Source: CAYUMU01 sp964445985
GTDB lineage: Bacteria; Planctomycetota; Planctomycetia; Pirellulales; S012-138
Direction of reading: 5' to 3'
DNA length: 26,139 nucleotides
Assembly: GCA_964445985.1 (NCBI GenBank)
Contig: CAYUMU010000093.1
Location: 1 to 26,139 of the forward strand
Shown: positions 7,990-15,439 of the stretch, piece after piece
Numbering within the stretch: the first letter of the stretch is position 1
Layout of the letters: every line of letters begins with the position of its first letter
Position numbers and translations under genes: made by a program
The notes under the pieces: model-generated
Told to the model about the DNA's origin: nothing
What the model saw: only the letters and a program-made list of their open reading frames with translations
Database searches by the model: none

Positions 7990-10900
7990 ATGTTGCACCC
8001 CACAACTCAGCCTGCATACCTTCGCCATGCCGCCGCCCACGGCGATGCCTGGGTGAGGCGTCTGCTGGCAGCAGGGCTGTTGCTGGCAATGCTGCTCCCG
8101 CACTCCGGCTGCTCTCGCGTTTGGTATCGCCAAGACGCCGATGAAGCCGCCTACGGACTGATCGGGGCGGCCAACCACGATCCCCGCTGGGCCTTGCCCG
8201 ACTACAACATTTACCCCAATCCCAAATCGCGTTTTGCCAGCGAATGGCCGGTGGACTACCCCGCCATGCCGCCCGACGACCCCACCAACCATAAATACAT
8301 GGAATGGGTGGACAACAAAAAAGCCTACGCCTGGGACGAAAGGTTCAACCATACGCCGTATGTCGAAAATCCGGCCTGGACGATGTTCCTGCCCTGCGAT
8401 CGCGACGGCTGCATTGTGCTCGATCAAGAGCAGGCCGCGGTGCAAGCCGCGCTGCTCAACAATCGCGATTACCAAGAGCAGTTGGAGGAGCTGTATCTCT
8501 CCGCCCTCGACGTGTCGTTCGAGCGGTTCCGCTTCGATACCCAGTTCTTCGGCGGCAACTCCGTCTTCTATACCGCCGATGGCCGCGTGCGCTCGGGCCG
8601 TCCGCCCGGTTCATCGATCCTCGATGTGGATTCCGCTCTGGAAGCCCGCCGGCTGTACGCCACGGGCGGCGAGCTGCTGGTGGGTTTCGCCAATAGCATG
8701 GTGTGGCAATATGCCGGCCCCAACATGCACATGCCCACCACGATCTTCAATCTCAACTTTGTGCAGCCGTTGCTCCGCTGGGGAAATCGCGCGCAGGTGC
8801 TCGAGCGGCTCACCATTAGCGAACGAGCTTTGCTCAATAACGTGAGGGCCATGGAACAGTATCGCCGCGGCTTCTATGTCGATATCGTCACCGGCCGCAA
8901 CGTCAGCGGCGGACCCAACCGCCAAGGCGGTCTCTTTGGCGGCGCCGGCCTGGAAGGTTTCAGCGGCGTGGGCGGCGGCTTCGGCCGGGTGGGCACCGCG
9001 GGCGGCGGCGGTTTTGCCGGCGGGGCGGGCGCCGCATCGGCCGGAGGCTACCTGGGCTTGCTGCAAAACCAGCGCGAAATCACCAACCAGCAAGACAACG
9101 TCGATCAACTCTGCGGCAGCCTGCGGCTCATGGAAGAGTTCTTCGACGCCGGCCGCATCGACCGGCTGCAATTGCAGCTCACGCGGCAATCGCTCTACAA
9201 CGCCGAAAGCCGCCTGAAAACCTCCGAAGCCGCCTACGAAACCACGCTCGACGCCTACAAGCTCGACCTCGGCCTGCCGCCTGCCTTGTGCGTGAAGGTA
9301 GACGACACCCTGCTCGACCGCTTCGAGCTCATTCAAACCGACCTGCTCGACCTGCGGAATCGCGCCCTGCTGCTGCGAGCCCGCATGGCGGTGGGGCCGC
9401 CGAAACCGCTGCTGGCGCTCGAAAATGCCCAAGGCATGAATCTCGATGGCGCCCCGCCGGTGCTGCCCATCCAACCGCCAGCGGGCGATCAGCCGCGCGC
9501 GCCCTCCCCCCGCTGGGACAACAACCAGGATCGCGAAGAACTGCCAGCGCCCGACAACCTCAACAACCCCGGCAACGACGACCCCTTCCAGGCGCCGCAG
9601 CCGGACCTCGACCGCAGAACCCGCGAAATTCGCAGCCGCGCTCGGGGCCTGTCGCGGCTGATCGAAGAATCGAAGCTGGCCGTCAAGCTGCTCGACCGTG
9701 CCCGCTTCTTGGATCCGGGCGCCGCGGCCTTCGAAGCCGCCGGCCTGTATGGCGGCACGCCGCTGGGCCTGGCCACCATGCTGTTCGAGATGCAGCGCCC
9801 CAGTAATCTCAAACAACTGCAAGACGATTACCAGGCAATTGCCGACCTGCTCGACCCCACCAAGGGCCTGCTCAAGCAACTCGATCGCCTGTCGAACTTT
9901 CCCTATGCCGTGCGGGTGGCGCCGCTGCTTCAGAACCAAAGCTGCCAGCGGTTCGGCCAGGTGCAAACCATGTTCGACGGCTTGCTCGCCGCCAAAGAAG
10001 AGCGGATTCGCAGCCTGCGCCGGCTGGGGGAGAGCGACGTGCAGGTGCGCTGCGACGACCTGGCTCGCGAAGCGTTTGGCGTGGAAGCCTTCCTCAAACG
10101 CGTGGCCATTCTCCAAGAGCAAGTGACCCTGGCCGACAACTACCTTTGCGGCCAGCAGCCCTGGCCTCGCTACGACCAGCTTTTACAGCAGGAGTTCCAG
10201 CGCTTTCCACAGGTCGATGGCCAGTTGCTGCAATACTTTCAACAGGTGCGGCCGCTGTTGGTCGAGCTGCAACAATCGAGCGAAATTGCCTTCCTGCAAT
10301 TGAACGCTCCGCCCAATCTGCGCGACGCGGCCCAACGCCGGTTTCATGCGGCCGTCGAGGCCCTGCGACAGCATCCGCTGCAAGGCGTGCGTGAAGCGTT
10401 GGAGCAGTTCGTGCTGCCGCTGACCGGCACGCTCGACGAGGTTCAAAACGAGCTCGACGAGCTGGCCCAGCAAGCTTCCAACCTGATGCTGATCGAAGCC
10501 CGCTCGGCCCTGGAACAAATCGAGCTCGACCGCGTGGAAATGGAAGAGGACGAGGCCTTTGCCCTGGCGGCCGCCAATCGGCTGGACTGGATGAACGCCC
10601 GCAGCCGGCTGGTCGACTCCTGGCGGTTGATCGAATTCAACGCCAAGAACCTGCAGGGCGACCTCAACGTGGTCTTCAACGGCGACATTCAGAACACCGG
10701 CGACAACCCCTTCCGGCTGCGCTCAAGCAATGGCCGCCTTCAGGTGGGCCTGGAGTTCGACGCCCCGCTGACCCGCGTGGCCGAGCGCAACGTGTATCGC
10801 CAATCCATCATCGATTACCAGCAAGCCCGCCGGGCTTACATGGCGTTTACCGATGGCGTGCAGCAGGTGCTCCGCAACGAACTGCGGATCATGCGGCTCG

Positions 10901-11550
10901 ACGAGCTCAACTTTGAGCTGCGTCGCCAGGCCATCAACGTGGCCCTCGACCAGGTGGATCTGGCCCAGGAAGGCCTGTTCAAACCGCCCCGCGACGAAAC
11001 CCAAACCGAACTGGGCGCCACGGCGGCCCGCGACCTGGTTTCGGCCCTCTCCGACTTGCTCAGCGTGCAGAACGACTTCCTCAGCGTGTGGGTCGATTAC
11101 GAAGTGCAGCGCCGCAGCCTCGACCTCGACCTGGGCACCATGCGGCTCGACGCCGAAGGCAACTGGATCAACCCCGGCAAGGACATTGGCCGCGTGATCC
11201 ATGGCCCCTGGTGCCCGCCCAACGAACCGCTGCTGCGACGGCAAACAATCGAAGAAGACGAAATGCCGCCGCTATTCGAAGAAGTGCCGGTCATGGGCGA
11301 AGGGTTGGAACTGCGCGAAGCCAGCTACCAACAGCCCAGCTACGCTCCATCTGGCAGCCGCGAGCGGCCATCGCCCCTGGGCGCCTACCCCCGACACACC
11401 CAGCCGGTGCTCGACGATCCGCGGAAACATTCGCCCACCCCTCGCCGGCAGCAGCCGCCAGCCACCGCCATGGCCAACCCACCGGCCCCGCCACAAAAAA
11501 CCGGCCTGATGGGGTCGCCGCCGATCAAGCCGTGGCGGTTGTTTCGGTAG
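7990..11550 (+). CDS. Very long TolC-family outer membrane efflux protein, putative lipoprotein
   Basis: A 1186-residue protein, more than twice a typical TolC. A hydrophobic leader (RRLLAAGLLLAMLLP) ends at SGC with Cys41 as possible lipid-anchor site, although the -3 residue is His rather than the usual Leu. The first TolC-like half lies at about 250-437 (LNFVQPLLRWGNRAQVLER, then helical segments ending DLGLPP), interrupted by a Gly-rich loop near 305-355. A Pro/Asn-rich linker follows at about 485-540, then a long helical insertion. The second TolC-like half is at about 905-1050 (LQVGLEFDAPLTRVAERN, YQQARRAYMAFTDGVQQVL). The last 120 residues are Pro-rich and probably disordered. TolC proteins form trimeric outer membrane channels for efflux or secretion. 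No inner membrane pump or HlyD adaptor lies nearby. The start lacks a clear Shine-Dalgarno; a GTG at codon 22 is an alternative. Confidence 0.85.
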   Translation: MLHPTTQPAYLRHAAAHGDAWVRRLLAAGLLLAMLLPHSGCSRVWYRQDADEAAYGLIGAANHDPRWALPDYNIYPNPKSRFASEWPVDYPAMPPDDPTNHKYMEWVDNKKAYAWDERFNHTPYVENPAWTMFLPCDRDGCIVLDQEQAAVQAALLNNRDYQEQLEELYLSALDVSFERFRFDTQFFGGNSVFYTADGRVRSGRPPGSSILDVDSALEARRLYATGGELLVGFANSMVWQYAGPNMHMPTTIFNLNFVQPLLRWGNRAQVLERLTISERALLNNVRAMEQYRRGFYVDIVTGRNVSGGPNRQGGLFGGAGLEGFSGVGGGFGRVGTAGGGGFAGGAGAASAGGYLGLLQNQREITNQQDNVDQLCGSLRLMEEFFDAGRIDRLQLQLTRQSLYNAESRLKTSEAAYETTLDAYKLDLGLPPALCVKVDDTLLDRFELIQTDLLDLRNRALLLRARMAVGPPKPLLALENAQGMNLDGAPPVLPIQPPAGDQPRAPSPRWDNNQDREELPAPDNLNNPGNDDPFQAPQPDLDRRTREIRSRARGLSRLIEESKLAVKLLDRARFLDPGAAAFEAAGLYGGTPLGLATMLFEMQRPSNLKQLQDDYQAIADLLDPTKGLLKQLDRLSNFPYAVRVAPLLQNQSCQRFGQVQTMFDGLLAAKEERIRSLRRLGESDVQVRCDDLAREAFGVEAFLKRVAILQEQVTLADNYLCGQQPWPRYDQLLQQEFQRFPQVDGQLLQYFQQVRPLLVELQQSSEIAFLQLNAPPNLRDAAQRRFHAAVEALRQHPLQGVREALEQFVLPLTGTLDEVQNELDELAQQASNLMLIEARSALEQIELDRVEMEEDEAFALAAANRLDWMNARSRLVDSWRLIEFNAKNLQGDLNVVFNGDIQNTGDNPFRLRSSNGRLQVGLEFDAPLTRVAERNVYRQSIIDYQQARRAYMAFTDGVQQVLRNELRIMRLDELNFELRRQAINVALDQVDLAQEGLFKPPRDETQTELGATAARDLVSALSDLLSVQNDFLSVWVDYEVQRRSLDLDLGTMRLDAEGNWINPGKDIGRVIHGPWCPPNEPLLRRQTIEEDEMPPLFEEVPVMGEGLELREASYQQPSYAPSGSRERPSPLGAYPRHTQPVLDDPRKHSPTPRRQQPPATAMANPPAPPQKTGLMGSPPIKPWRLFR

Positions 11551-11577
11551 CTGGGCCCTGGCCTAGCATGACAAATA

Positions 11578-11611
11578 TTGACAATAAATGCCACCATGGT
11601 ATGATTCCATG
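11578..11611 (+). promoter_or_regulatory. parDE promoter with inverted repeat around the -10 box
   Basis: A perfect -35 TTGACA (11578-11583), a 16-base spacer and TATGAT (11600-11605) form a near-consensus sigma-70 type promoter 18 bases before the parD start. The -10 lies between CATGG (11595-11599) and CCATG (11607-11611), an inverted repeat with a 7-base centre. A ribbon-helix-helix antitoxin bound there would block RNA polymerase, which fits the known autoregulation of parDE operons. The operator role is inferred from position. Confidence 0.7.
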
Positions 11612-11623
11612 AAAGGAGTTCCC

Positions 11624-11872
11624 ATGGCAAACACGCTCAATTTATCGCTTACGGATGATCTTCGCGCTTTCGTGGATGCGAACTGCGGCGATGGCACGTT
11701 GTATGCCACTCCCAGCGAATTCGTTCGCGATCTACTGCGACAGCGCAAGCAACAGTTGGACGCTGCCCAGGTCCGCGATGCCATTTTGGAAGGCTATCAA
11801 GACGCCATCGCCGGTCGTACGGTCGAATTCAAAGGCGATCTGCGAGCCTTGCTGAAAAAGGTCAAGAAGTGA
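11624..11872 (+). CDS. parD: ParD-type ribbon-helix-helix antitoxin
   Basis: An 82-residue protein started at ATG 11624, which has AAAGGAG upstream at 6-bp spacing. An in-frame ATG at 11588 lies upstream of the predicted transcription start and was rejected. The N-terminus (NTLNLSLTDDLRAFVDANC) is the beta strand plus first helix of a ribbon-helix-helix DNA-binding domain, followed by TPSEFVRDLLRQRK, the ParD second helix. The C-terminal tail (about residues 45-82) is where ParD proteins wrap their toxin. ParD neutralises ParE and represses its own operon. It overlaps the downstream toxin gene by 4 bases, indicating translational coupling. It follows the TolC-like gene by 73 bp but has its own promoter. 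Confidence 0.93.
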   Translation: MANTLNLSLTDDLRAFVDANCGDGTLYATPSEFVRDLLRQRKQQLDAAQVRDAILEGYQDAIAGRTVEFKGDLRALLKKVKK

Positions 11873-12243
11873 AGGCGCCGCCGCCAGCGAAACTCGCTTT
11901 AACCCATCGCGCGGCGGCCGATATTGAGGACATTCTTGAGTACTCGGCTCACCAATGGGGCCAGGCGAAAGCTGACGAATACCTTGACCAACTGGAAGCC
12001 GCGCTCGAGCGACTGAAGCTTCAACCAAGCTTGGCCCAAGTGATTGTCGATCTGCACCCCGCGCTTAAATTCTACCGCGTGGCCAAACATTGCTTGGTCT
12101 GCGACGTGCAGACCGATTCCATTGTCGTGCTGACAATCACCCATGCGAGCATGGATATTCCCAGCCGATTAGCCGAATTGCAGCCCACGCTAAGCACCGA
12201 GGTTGAACTGCTTCATCGCCACTTGCGACAAACGACTCGCTAG
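11869..12243 (+). CDS. parE: ParE/RelE-superfamily toxin
   Basis: A 124-residue protein beginning with a GTG that overlaps the antitoxin stop in a GTGA junction (11869-11872). It has the ParE/RelE-fold pattern: LTHRAAADIEDILEYSAHQWG in the first helical pair, then YLDQLEAALERLKLQP, then the strands KFYRVAKHCLVCDVQTDSIVVLTITHASMD. The HASMD ending matches the H-x-x-M/R-D/E region of ParE proteins. ParE-branch toxins inhibit DNA gyrase, whereas RelE-branch toxins cleave mRNA; pairing with ParD favours the gyrase-type branch. About 20-25 residues extend beyond the usual family end. The genes look intact, so the pair is probably functional. Confidence 0.9.
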   Translation: MKAPPPAKLALTHRAAADIEDILEYSAHQWGQAKADEYLDQLEAALERLKLQPSLAQVIVDLHPALKFYRVAKHCLVCDVQTDSIVVLTITHASMDIPSRLAELQPTLSTEVELLHRHLRQTTR

Positions 12244-12382
12244 TTTCTTGCTCGTTAACTTCTCTGCAAGCCGCGGAGAACTTTAATGCCTCAGCGTCCG
12301 TTTGCGGTTTACCCGCGTTAAGGGCTGGCCGAAGAATAACTTCCCGACCTGAATGAGAGCAGCGGAACTCGTACGTATTTAA

Positions 12383-12445
12383 CCCCGCAGGGGTTTCCAG
12401 CCGGTAGCCGGCGGCCCGAGCGAAGCGACACCACCGGAAAACCCC
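12383..12445. repeat. Palindromic intergenic repeat element
   Basis: A small hairpin CCCC-GCA-GGGG (12383-12393) runs into a larger one. GGGGTTT plus CCGGT on the left pairs with ACCGG plus AAAACCCC on the right (ending 12445), with a bulged CCAG and a GC-rich internal part containing GCCGGC. It lies between the convergent ParE and SMP-30 genes. The layout resembles REP-type extragenic palindromes, and the sequence is of a type I associate with intergenic repeats in Pirellulales; copy number cannot be judged from one window. The surrounding 12244-12522 stretch holds no gene. Confidence 0.55.
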
Positions 12446-12501
12446 ATTTCCAGGCCCAAGGCGGGCGCAACCGCGGCGGTTGTGCGATCACCCGCCCGCA
12501 A

Positions 12502-12522
12502 GTCACGCACGGGGTGCGTGAC
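12502..12522. repeat. Perfect 9-bp hairpin immediately after the SMP-30 gene stop
   Basis: GTCACGCAC (12502-12510) pairs with GTGCGTGAC (12514-12522) around a 3-base loop. It touches the stop codon of the minus-strand gene at 12523-12525. No T-tract follows on the minus strand, so it could be an mRNA-protecting 3' stem or a repeat rather than an intrinsic terminator. A second stem, CAACCG-CGG-CGGTTG, lies just to its left. Confidence 0.55.
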
Positions 12523-13602
12523 CTACGGCAGGTAGCTTGGCTTGCCGGGGATCTTGCTGGGGATGGCCAGCAGCAGGTTCCCGCAGGTCACGTACAGCGT
12601 GCTAAGGTCTTTGCCGCCGAAGGCGCAGTTGGTCACCGTATCGACCGGCGTCTCGCGGAACGCCAGCAATTTCCCCTCCGGCGAAATCACGTGAATGCCT
12701 GGCTTGGTATCCAAGGTTTCGCTGGTTTTGCGGGTCTTGTGCAAGCCGGCCGCGACATACAGATTCCCCTGGGCGTCGATGCACATGCCGTCGCCGCTAC
12801 GGCCAGGGTAAAAGTTAATCAGCACCCGCTCATTGCTCAAGCTGCCGTCGCTGGCCAGGTCATAGGCGCGAATATCGCGATGGTGGTCGGCATTGGGATG
12901 GGATTCGATGACATACAGCGTTTTATTGTCGGGCGATGTCACAATCCCATTGGGCATATGGATATTCGGCCAATGCAAGACCTGCGTCACCTGGCCGGCG
13001 GGGTCCAGGCGATACACGGCATTGACGTTGCCCTTGGTGGGATCTTCGCCGCCAGGACGTGAACTGAAATAAATCCGCCCTGCGCCATCGGTGCACAGAT
13101 CGTTGGGCGCGGCGAATGGAAAGCCGTTGAACTTGTCGGCCAGCACCTCGATCTTGCCGGTCGTCATATCGGTGCGCGTGATCCGCTTCGCGCCCCCTTC
13201 GCAACATAGCAACCGCCCTTGGGCGTCAAAGTACAGCCCGTTGGTTTGATTGCTATTATCGCGAAACACGGAGAGTTGCTTGGTGGCCGGATCCCACTTA
13301 AGGATTTTGTTCACCGGCACATTGGTGAAGTACACCGTGCCATCGGGCGCGCCGGCCGGGCCTTCGGTAAAGACCTCGCGGTCTTCGATCGTGGCGAGCA
13401 CTTCCACGGGGCCCAGGTATTTATCGGTTTGCAAGCCGGCGTAGCGATCGGCGATGCCGCCTGCCGCGTTCGCCGGCGCCGTTCCCAGTGGCGAAAACCG
13501 CGCAGTCGCCCACAAGCCGGCGCCGAGCGCTGCGCCCCGCTGGAGAAAGCGGCGGCGCGTGTGAGCCGCATGAGAACCGGGCGAGCAATCGATGTCAGGC
13601 AT
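12523..13602 (-). CDS. SMP-30/gluconolactonase/LRE family protein, Tat-exported
   Basis: A 359-residue protein with a twin-arginine leader (TRRRFLQRGAALGAGLW, residues 15-31, followed by an Ala-rich cleavage region ending near ANAA). The rest is a six-bladed beta-propeller of the SMP-30 family. Candidate metal ligands fall in the expected order: Glu80 (TEGPAG), Asn167 (PNDLC), Asn218 (MPNGIV) and Asp271 (SGDGMCID). Characterised relatives hydrolyse sugar lactones such as gluconolactone with a divalent metal. Many exported planctomycete members are of unknown specificity, so lactonase activity is inferred. A GGAG site lies about 11 bases before the ATG. It is followed at its 3' end by a hairpin block. 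The next gene on the same strand, upstream, is the PilZ-like gene 114 bp away. Confidence 0.9.
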   Translation of the reverse strand: MPDIDCSPGSHAAHTRRRFLQRGAALGAGLWATARFSPLGTAPANAAGGIADRYAGLQTDKYLGPVEVLATIEDREVFTEGPAGAPDGTVYFTNVPVNKILKWDPATKQLSVFRDNSNQTNGLYFDAQGRLLCCEGGAKRITRTDMTTGKIEVLADKFNGFPFAAPNDLCTDGAGRIYFSSRPGGEDPTKGNVNAVYRLDPAGQVTQVLHWPNIHMPNGIVTSPDNKTLYVIESHPNADHHRDIRAYDLASDGSLSNERVLINFYPGRSGDGMCIDAQGNLYVAAGLHKTRKTSETLDTKPGIHVISPEGKLLAFRETPVDTVTNCAFGGKDLSTLYVTCGNLLLAIPSKIPGKPSYLP

Positions 13603-13716
13603 GGCGTGGCACTCCAGGTGAGAGGGGTTCGCCGCGATTGTAGGCTACCCGGCCAGCGGGTTCCACAAATCGCCAAAACCTTCTCGTCCTGGGAGGGGGG
13701 GGCTGCCAGATGCCCT

Positions 13717-14136
13717 TTACGGCGAAGCGGGGCGCACCAGCCGCGCTCCCGTTTCATACCAGCCGTCGCGAATAAATCGGCACCATTGCAGTACCACCAG
13801 GAACGACGCCAGGTCGCCGCCAGGCAATTCCAGTTGCGCCAACATTTGGCGATACGGCAGCGGCATGGCATGGTAAAAGCCCAGCCCATCTTCGGCCAAA
13901 TGCTTGCCCACCACGGTCACGGGCGGAAACTCGCTCCGGCTGCCATCGGTATTCAGCGGGATCAAGCGAATCAACCGCGGATAAGGAAATCGGGCTCGAT
14001 TGCGCCGCTCTTGCTCCAAGGGATAGATGCCAGCGAGAACTCTCCAAACCTGCGACCGCAGATTCGATTCTGGTTGCGCGGCGCCAAGCTCCAGACCAGG
14101 CGGCGCGGGGGCAATCGGTGGAACGAGAGCAGTCAT
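13717..14136 (-). CDS. Small PilZ-like domain protein (putative)
   Basis: A 139-residue protein if started at the ATG complementary to 14134-14136, with AAGG about 10 bases upstream. A longer start at 14271 adds 45 residues with no recognisable character. After a Pro-rich N-terminus comes ERRNRARFPYPRLIRLIPL, which fits the RxxxR motif and first strand of a PilZ domain. It is followed by VTVVGKHLAEDGLGFYHAMPL, which occupies the place of the second PilZ motif (D/N-x-S-x-x-G). Here the motif is degenerate: the Asp is His and the Ser is Ala, so cyclic-di-GMP binding is doubtful. PilZ proteins are c-di-GMP receptors that control motility, exopolysaccharide or secretion. The gene could share a transcript with the SMP-30 gene downstream. 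The family assignment is moderate. Confidence 0.6.
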   Translation of the reverse strand: MTALVPPIAPAPPGLELGAAQPESNLRSQVWRVLAGIYPLEQERRNRARFPYPRLIRLIPLNTDGSRSEFPPVTVVGKHLAEDGLGFYHAMPLPYRQMLAQLELPGGDLASFLVVLQWCRFIRDGWYETGARLVRPASP

Positions 14137-14553
14137 ATTTGTATTGCCTTGAAAAAACGACGTGGGAACGCGCGAATGGTGTACGTCAGGCAAACACTGC
14201 ATGCGGCGGAAAGTTCCATCGAGCGGCATCGCCGGCCAGCGGCTTTCGAACAAGCCGGCCGTGGCCTGCAAATTCGCGGTCGATCCTCGGTGGGGGGGAA
14301 CAGCGATTACGAAACAGGGATGGAACTGCCCTGGAAATCTTGGGCCGAGCGGCGGCGGCTGCCCGGCACGGCAACGAGGTGACGCGAGTGCGATTTTCCC
14401 TCGTTGGGCTGAAAGGTCGAATCAACCCTAGGTCATCAATGGCCGCTGTCAAATAAATCGCGGCCGGCGGCGATGGATTCCGCCGATTGCACGGAGGGTT
14501 TTAACGCCTGGCGAGCACGCCCAGGCAGGGGCCAACCGGCTCACACTGCTGGC
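14137..14553. other. Intergenic region with a 13-bp tandem repeat
   Basis: About 420 bp between two minus-strand genes, with no supported gene. The right end holds GGCTCACACTGC twice (14538-14549 and 14551-14562), the second copy covering the PAP2-type gene's stop codon at 14554-14556. A short CCTGG/CCAGG hairpin lies at about 14511-14525. I see no convincing promoter for the PilZ-like gene; the -35/-10 candidates are poor. Confidence 0.4.
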
Positions 14554-15312
14554 TCACACTGCCGGATCGCGCGCCGCGGCGCCATGCTCCGGCTCCGGGC
14601 GAATGCCGGCCAGCCGGGCCAGCAACCGATCGACCGGCGGAGCCAGCCTCGGCGCCCAGGCGGCCGCCAACAGCGCCGTTACCGCGCCGGCGTAAATATC
14701 CATCGTGTAGTGGGCTCTCACCAGGATCACGCTGGCCGTGAGAAAAATGGCCAGCAGCGTGGCGATCAGGCCCGTCTTCCAGCCCCCCATCCGCCCCAGT
14801 TCAATCGCCCCGTAGATGGCAATCGCCGTATGGCCCGAAAAGAAGAAGTCGTTGGCCACTTCGTAAGTGACCAGGATCGAGGGAAAGCCGGGCGGCTCCC
14901 ACACCATGCCTACCGGCGCCGGCAGCGCGCACAGCGCTTGCACGATTTGCCGCAAGCCAAACAGCAGCAGCAGACCCAAGAAGGGGCGGATACTCGGCCC
15001 AAAAATGGATCGACCTAGCAAGAAGAAGGTCAGCACGTCGATGAACAGGCTGCTGACAATCAGCAAGGCGAACGCGCGGCGCTTGTCGGCCGTGAGGAAG
15101 TCGTAAGCGCCGCGGGTGGCTTCCAGCAGGGCGTCGCCGCGCAGCAAGACTTCGCCGGCCGCGGCCATTTCGGCCTCGCTGCTTTTTACCTCGCGCGATT
15201 GGATGGCGCTTTGCGTGGCAAACCAGGTGGCCAGCCCCAGCACCACCAGCAGCCCTCGCAATATCCACAAACGAACAGGGCGCGCGGAAGGCGCAGAAAC
15301 ATCGCGGGCCAT
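14554..15312 (-). CDS. PAP2-type membrane enzyme with sphingomyelin-synthase-like motif layout
   Basis: A 252-residue protein with about six membrane helices. Its motifs follow the order of sphingomyelin synthase/PAP2_C proteins. The sequence LRQIVQALCALPAPVG (Arg121, LPxP at 130-133) matches the R...LPxPG region. NDFFFSGHTA (Asp155, His161) matches the D-x-x-x-SGHT region, and RAHYTMDIYAG (His201, Asp205) matches HYTxD. His161, His201 and Asp205 would form the catalytic triad used by this superfamily to move or hydrolyse phospho-headgroups at the membrane surface. Classical bacterial PAP2 phosphatases have a KxxxxxxRP first motif, which I do not see. The gene is 127 bp downstream of an acyltransferase gene on the same strand, supporting a lipid role. 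It could be a plain lipid phosphatase; headgroup transfer is inferred. Ribosome binding site weak. Confidence 0.82.
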   Translation of the reverse strand: MARDVSAPSARPVRLWILRGLLVVLGLATWFATQSAIQSREVKSSEAEMAAAGEVLLRGDALLEATRGAYDFLTADKRRAFALLIVSSLFIDVLTFFLLGRSIFGPSIRPFLGLLLLFGLRQIVQALCALPAPVGMVWEPPGFPSILVTYEVANDFFFSGHTAIAIYGAIELGRMGGWKTGLIATLLAIFLTASVILVRAHYTMDIYAGAVTALLAAAWAPRLAPPVDRLLARLAGIRPEPEHGAAARDPAV

Positions 15313-15399
15313 ATCAAACTCAAAAATGTGTCAAAAAATGAATGGGATAGAATCGGAGCCAGAGGACAATAAAAAAACAGACCATGACCAACCAACATC

Positions 15400-15420
15400 C
15401 ATTCCGAACTCCGAACTCCG
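15400..15420. repeat. Heptamer tandem repeat, second copy (three units)
   Basis: CATTCCG, AACTCCG and AACTCCG occur in register, followed by CATTT. It lies between the acyltransferase gene (stop end 15440) and the PAP2-type gene (start 15312), 20 bp from the stop. The unit is identical to that at 4963-4997, in the same orientation relative to the plus strand. Confidence 0.8.
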
Positions 15421-15439
15421 CATTTCCTTCTCGCCCCGC

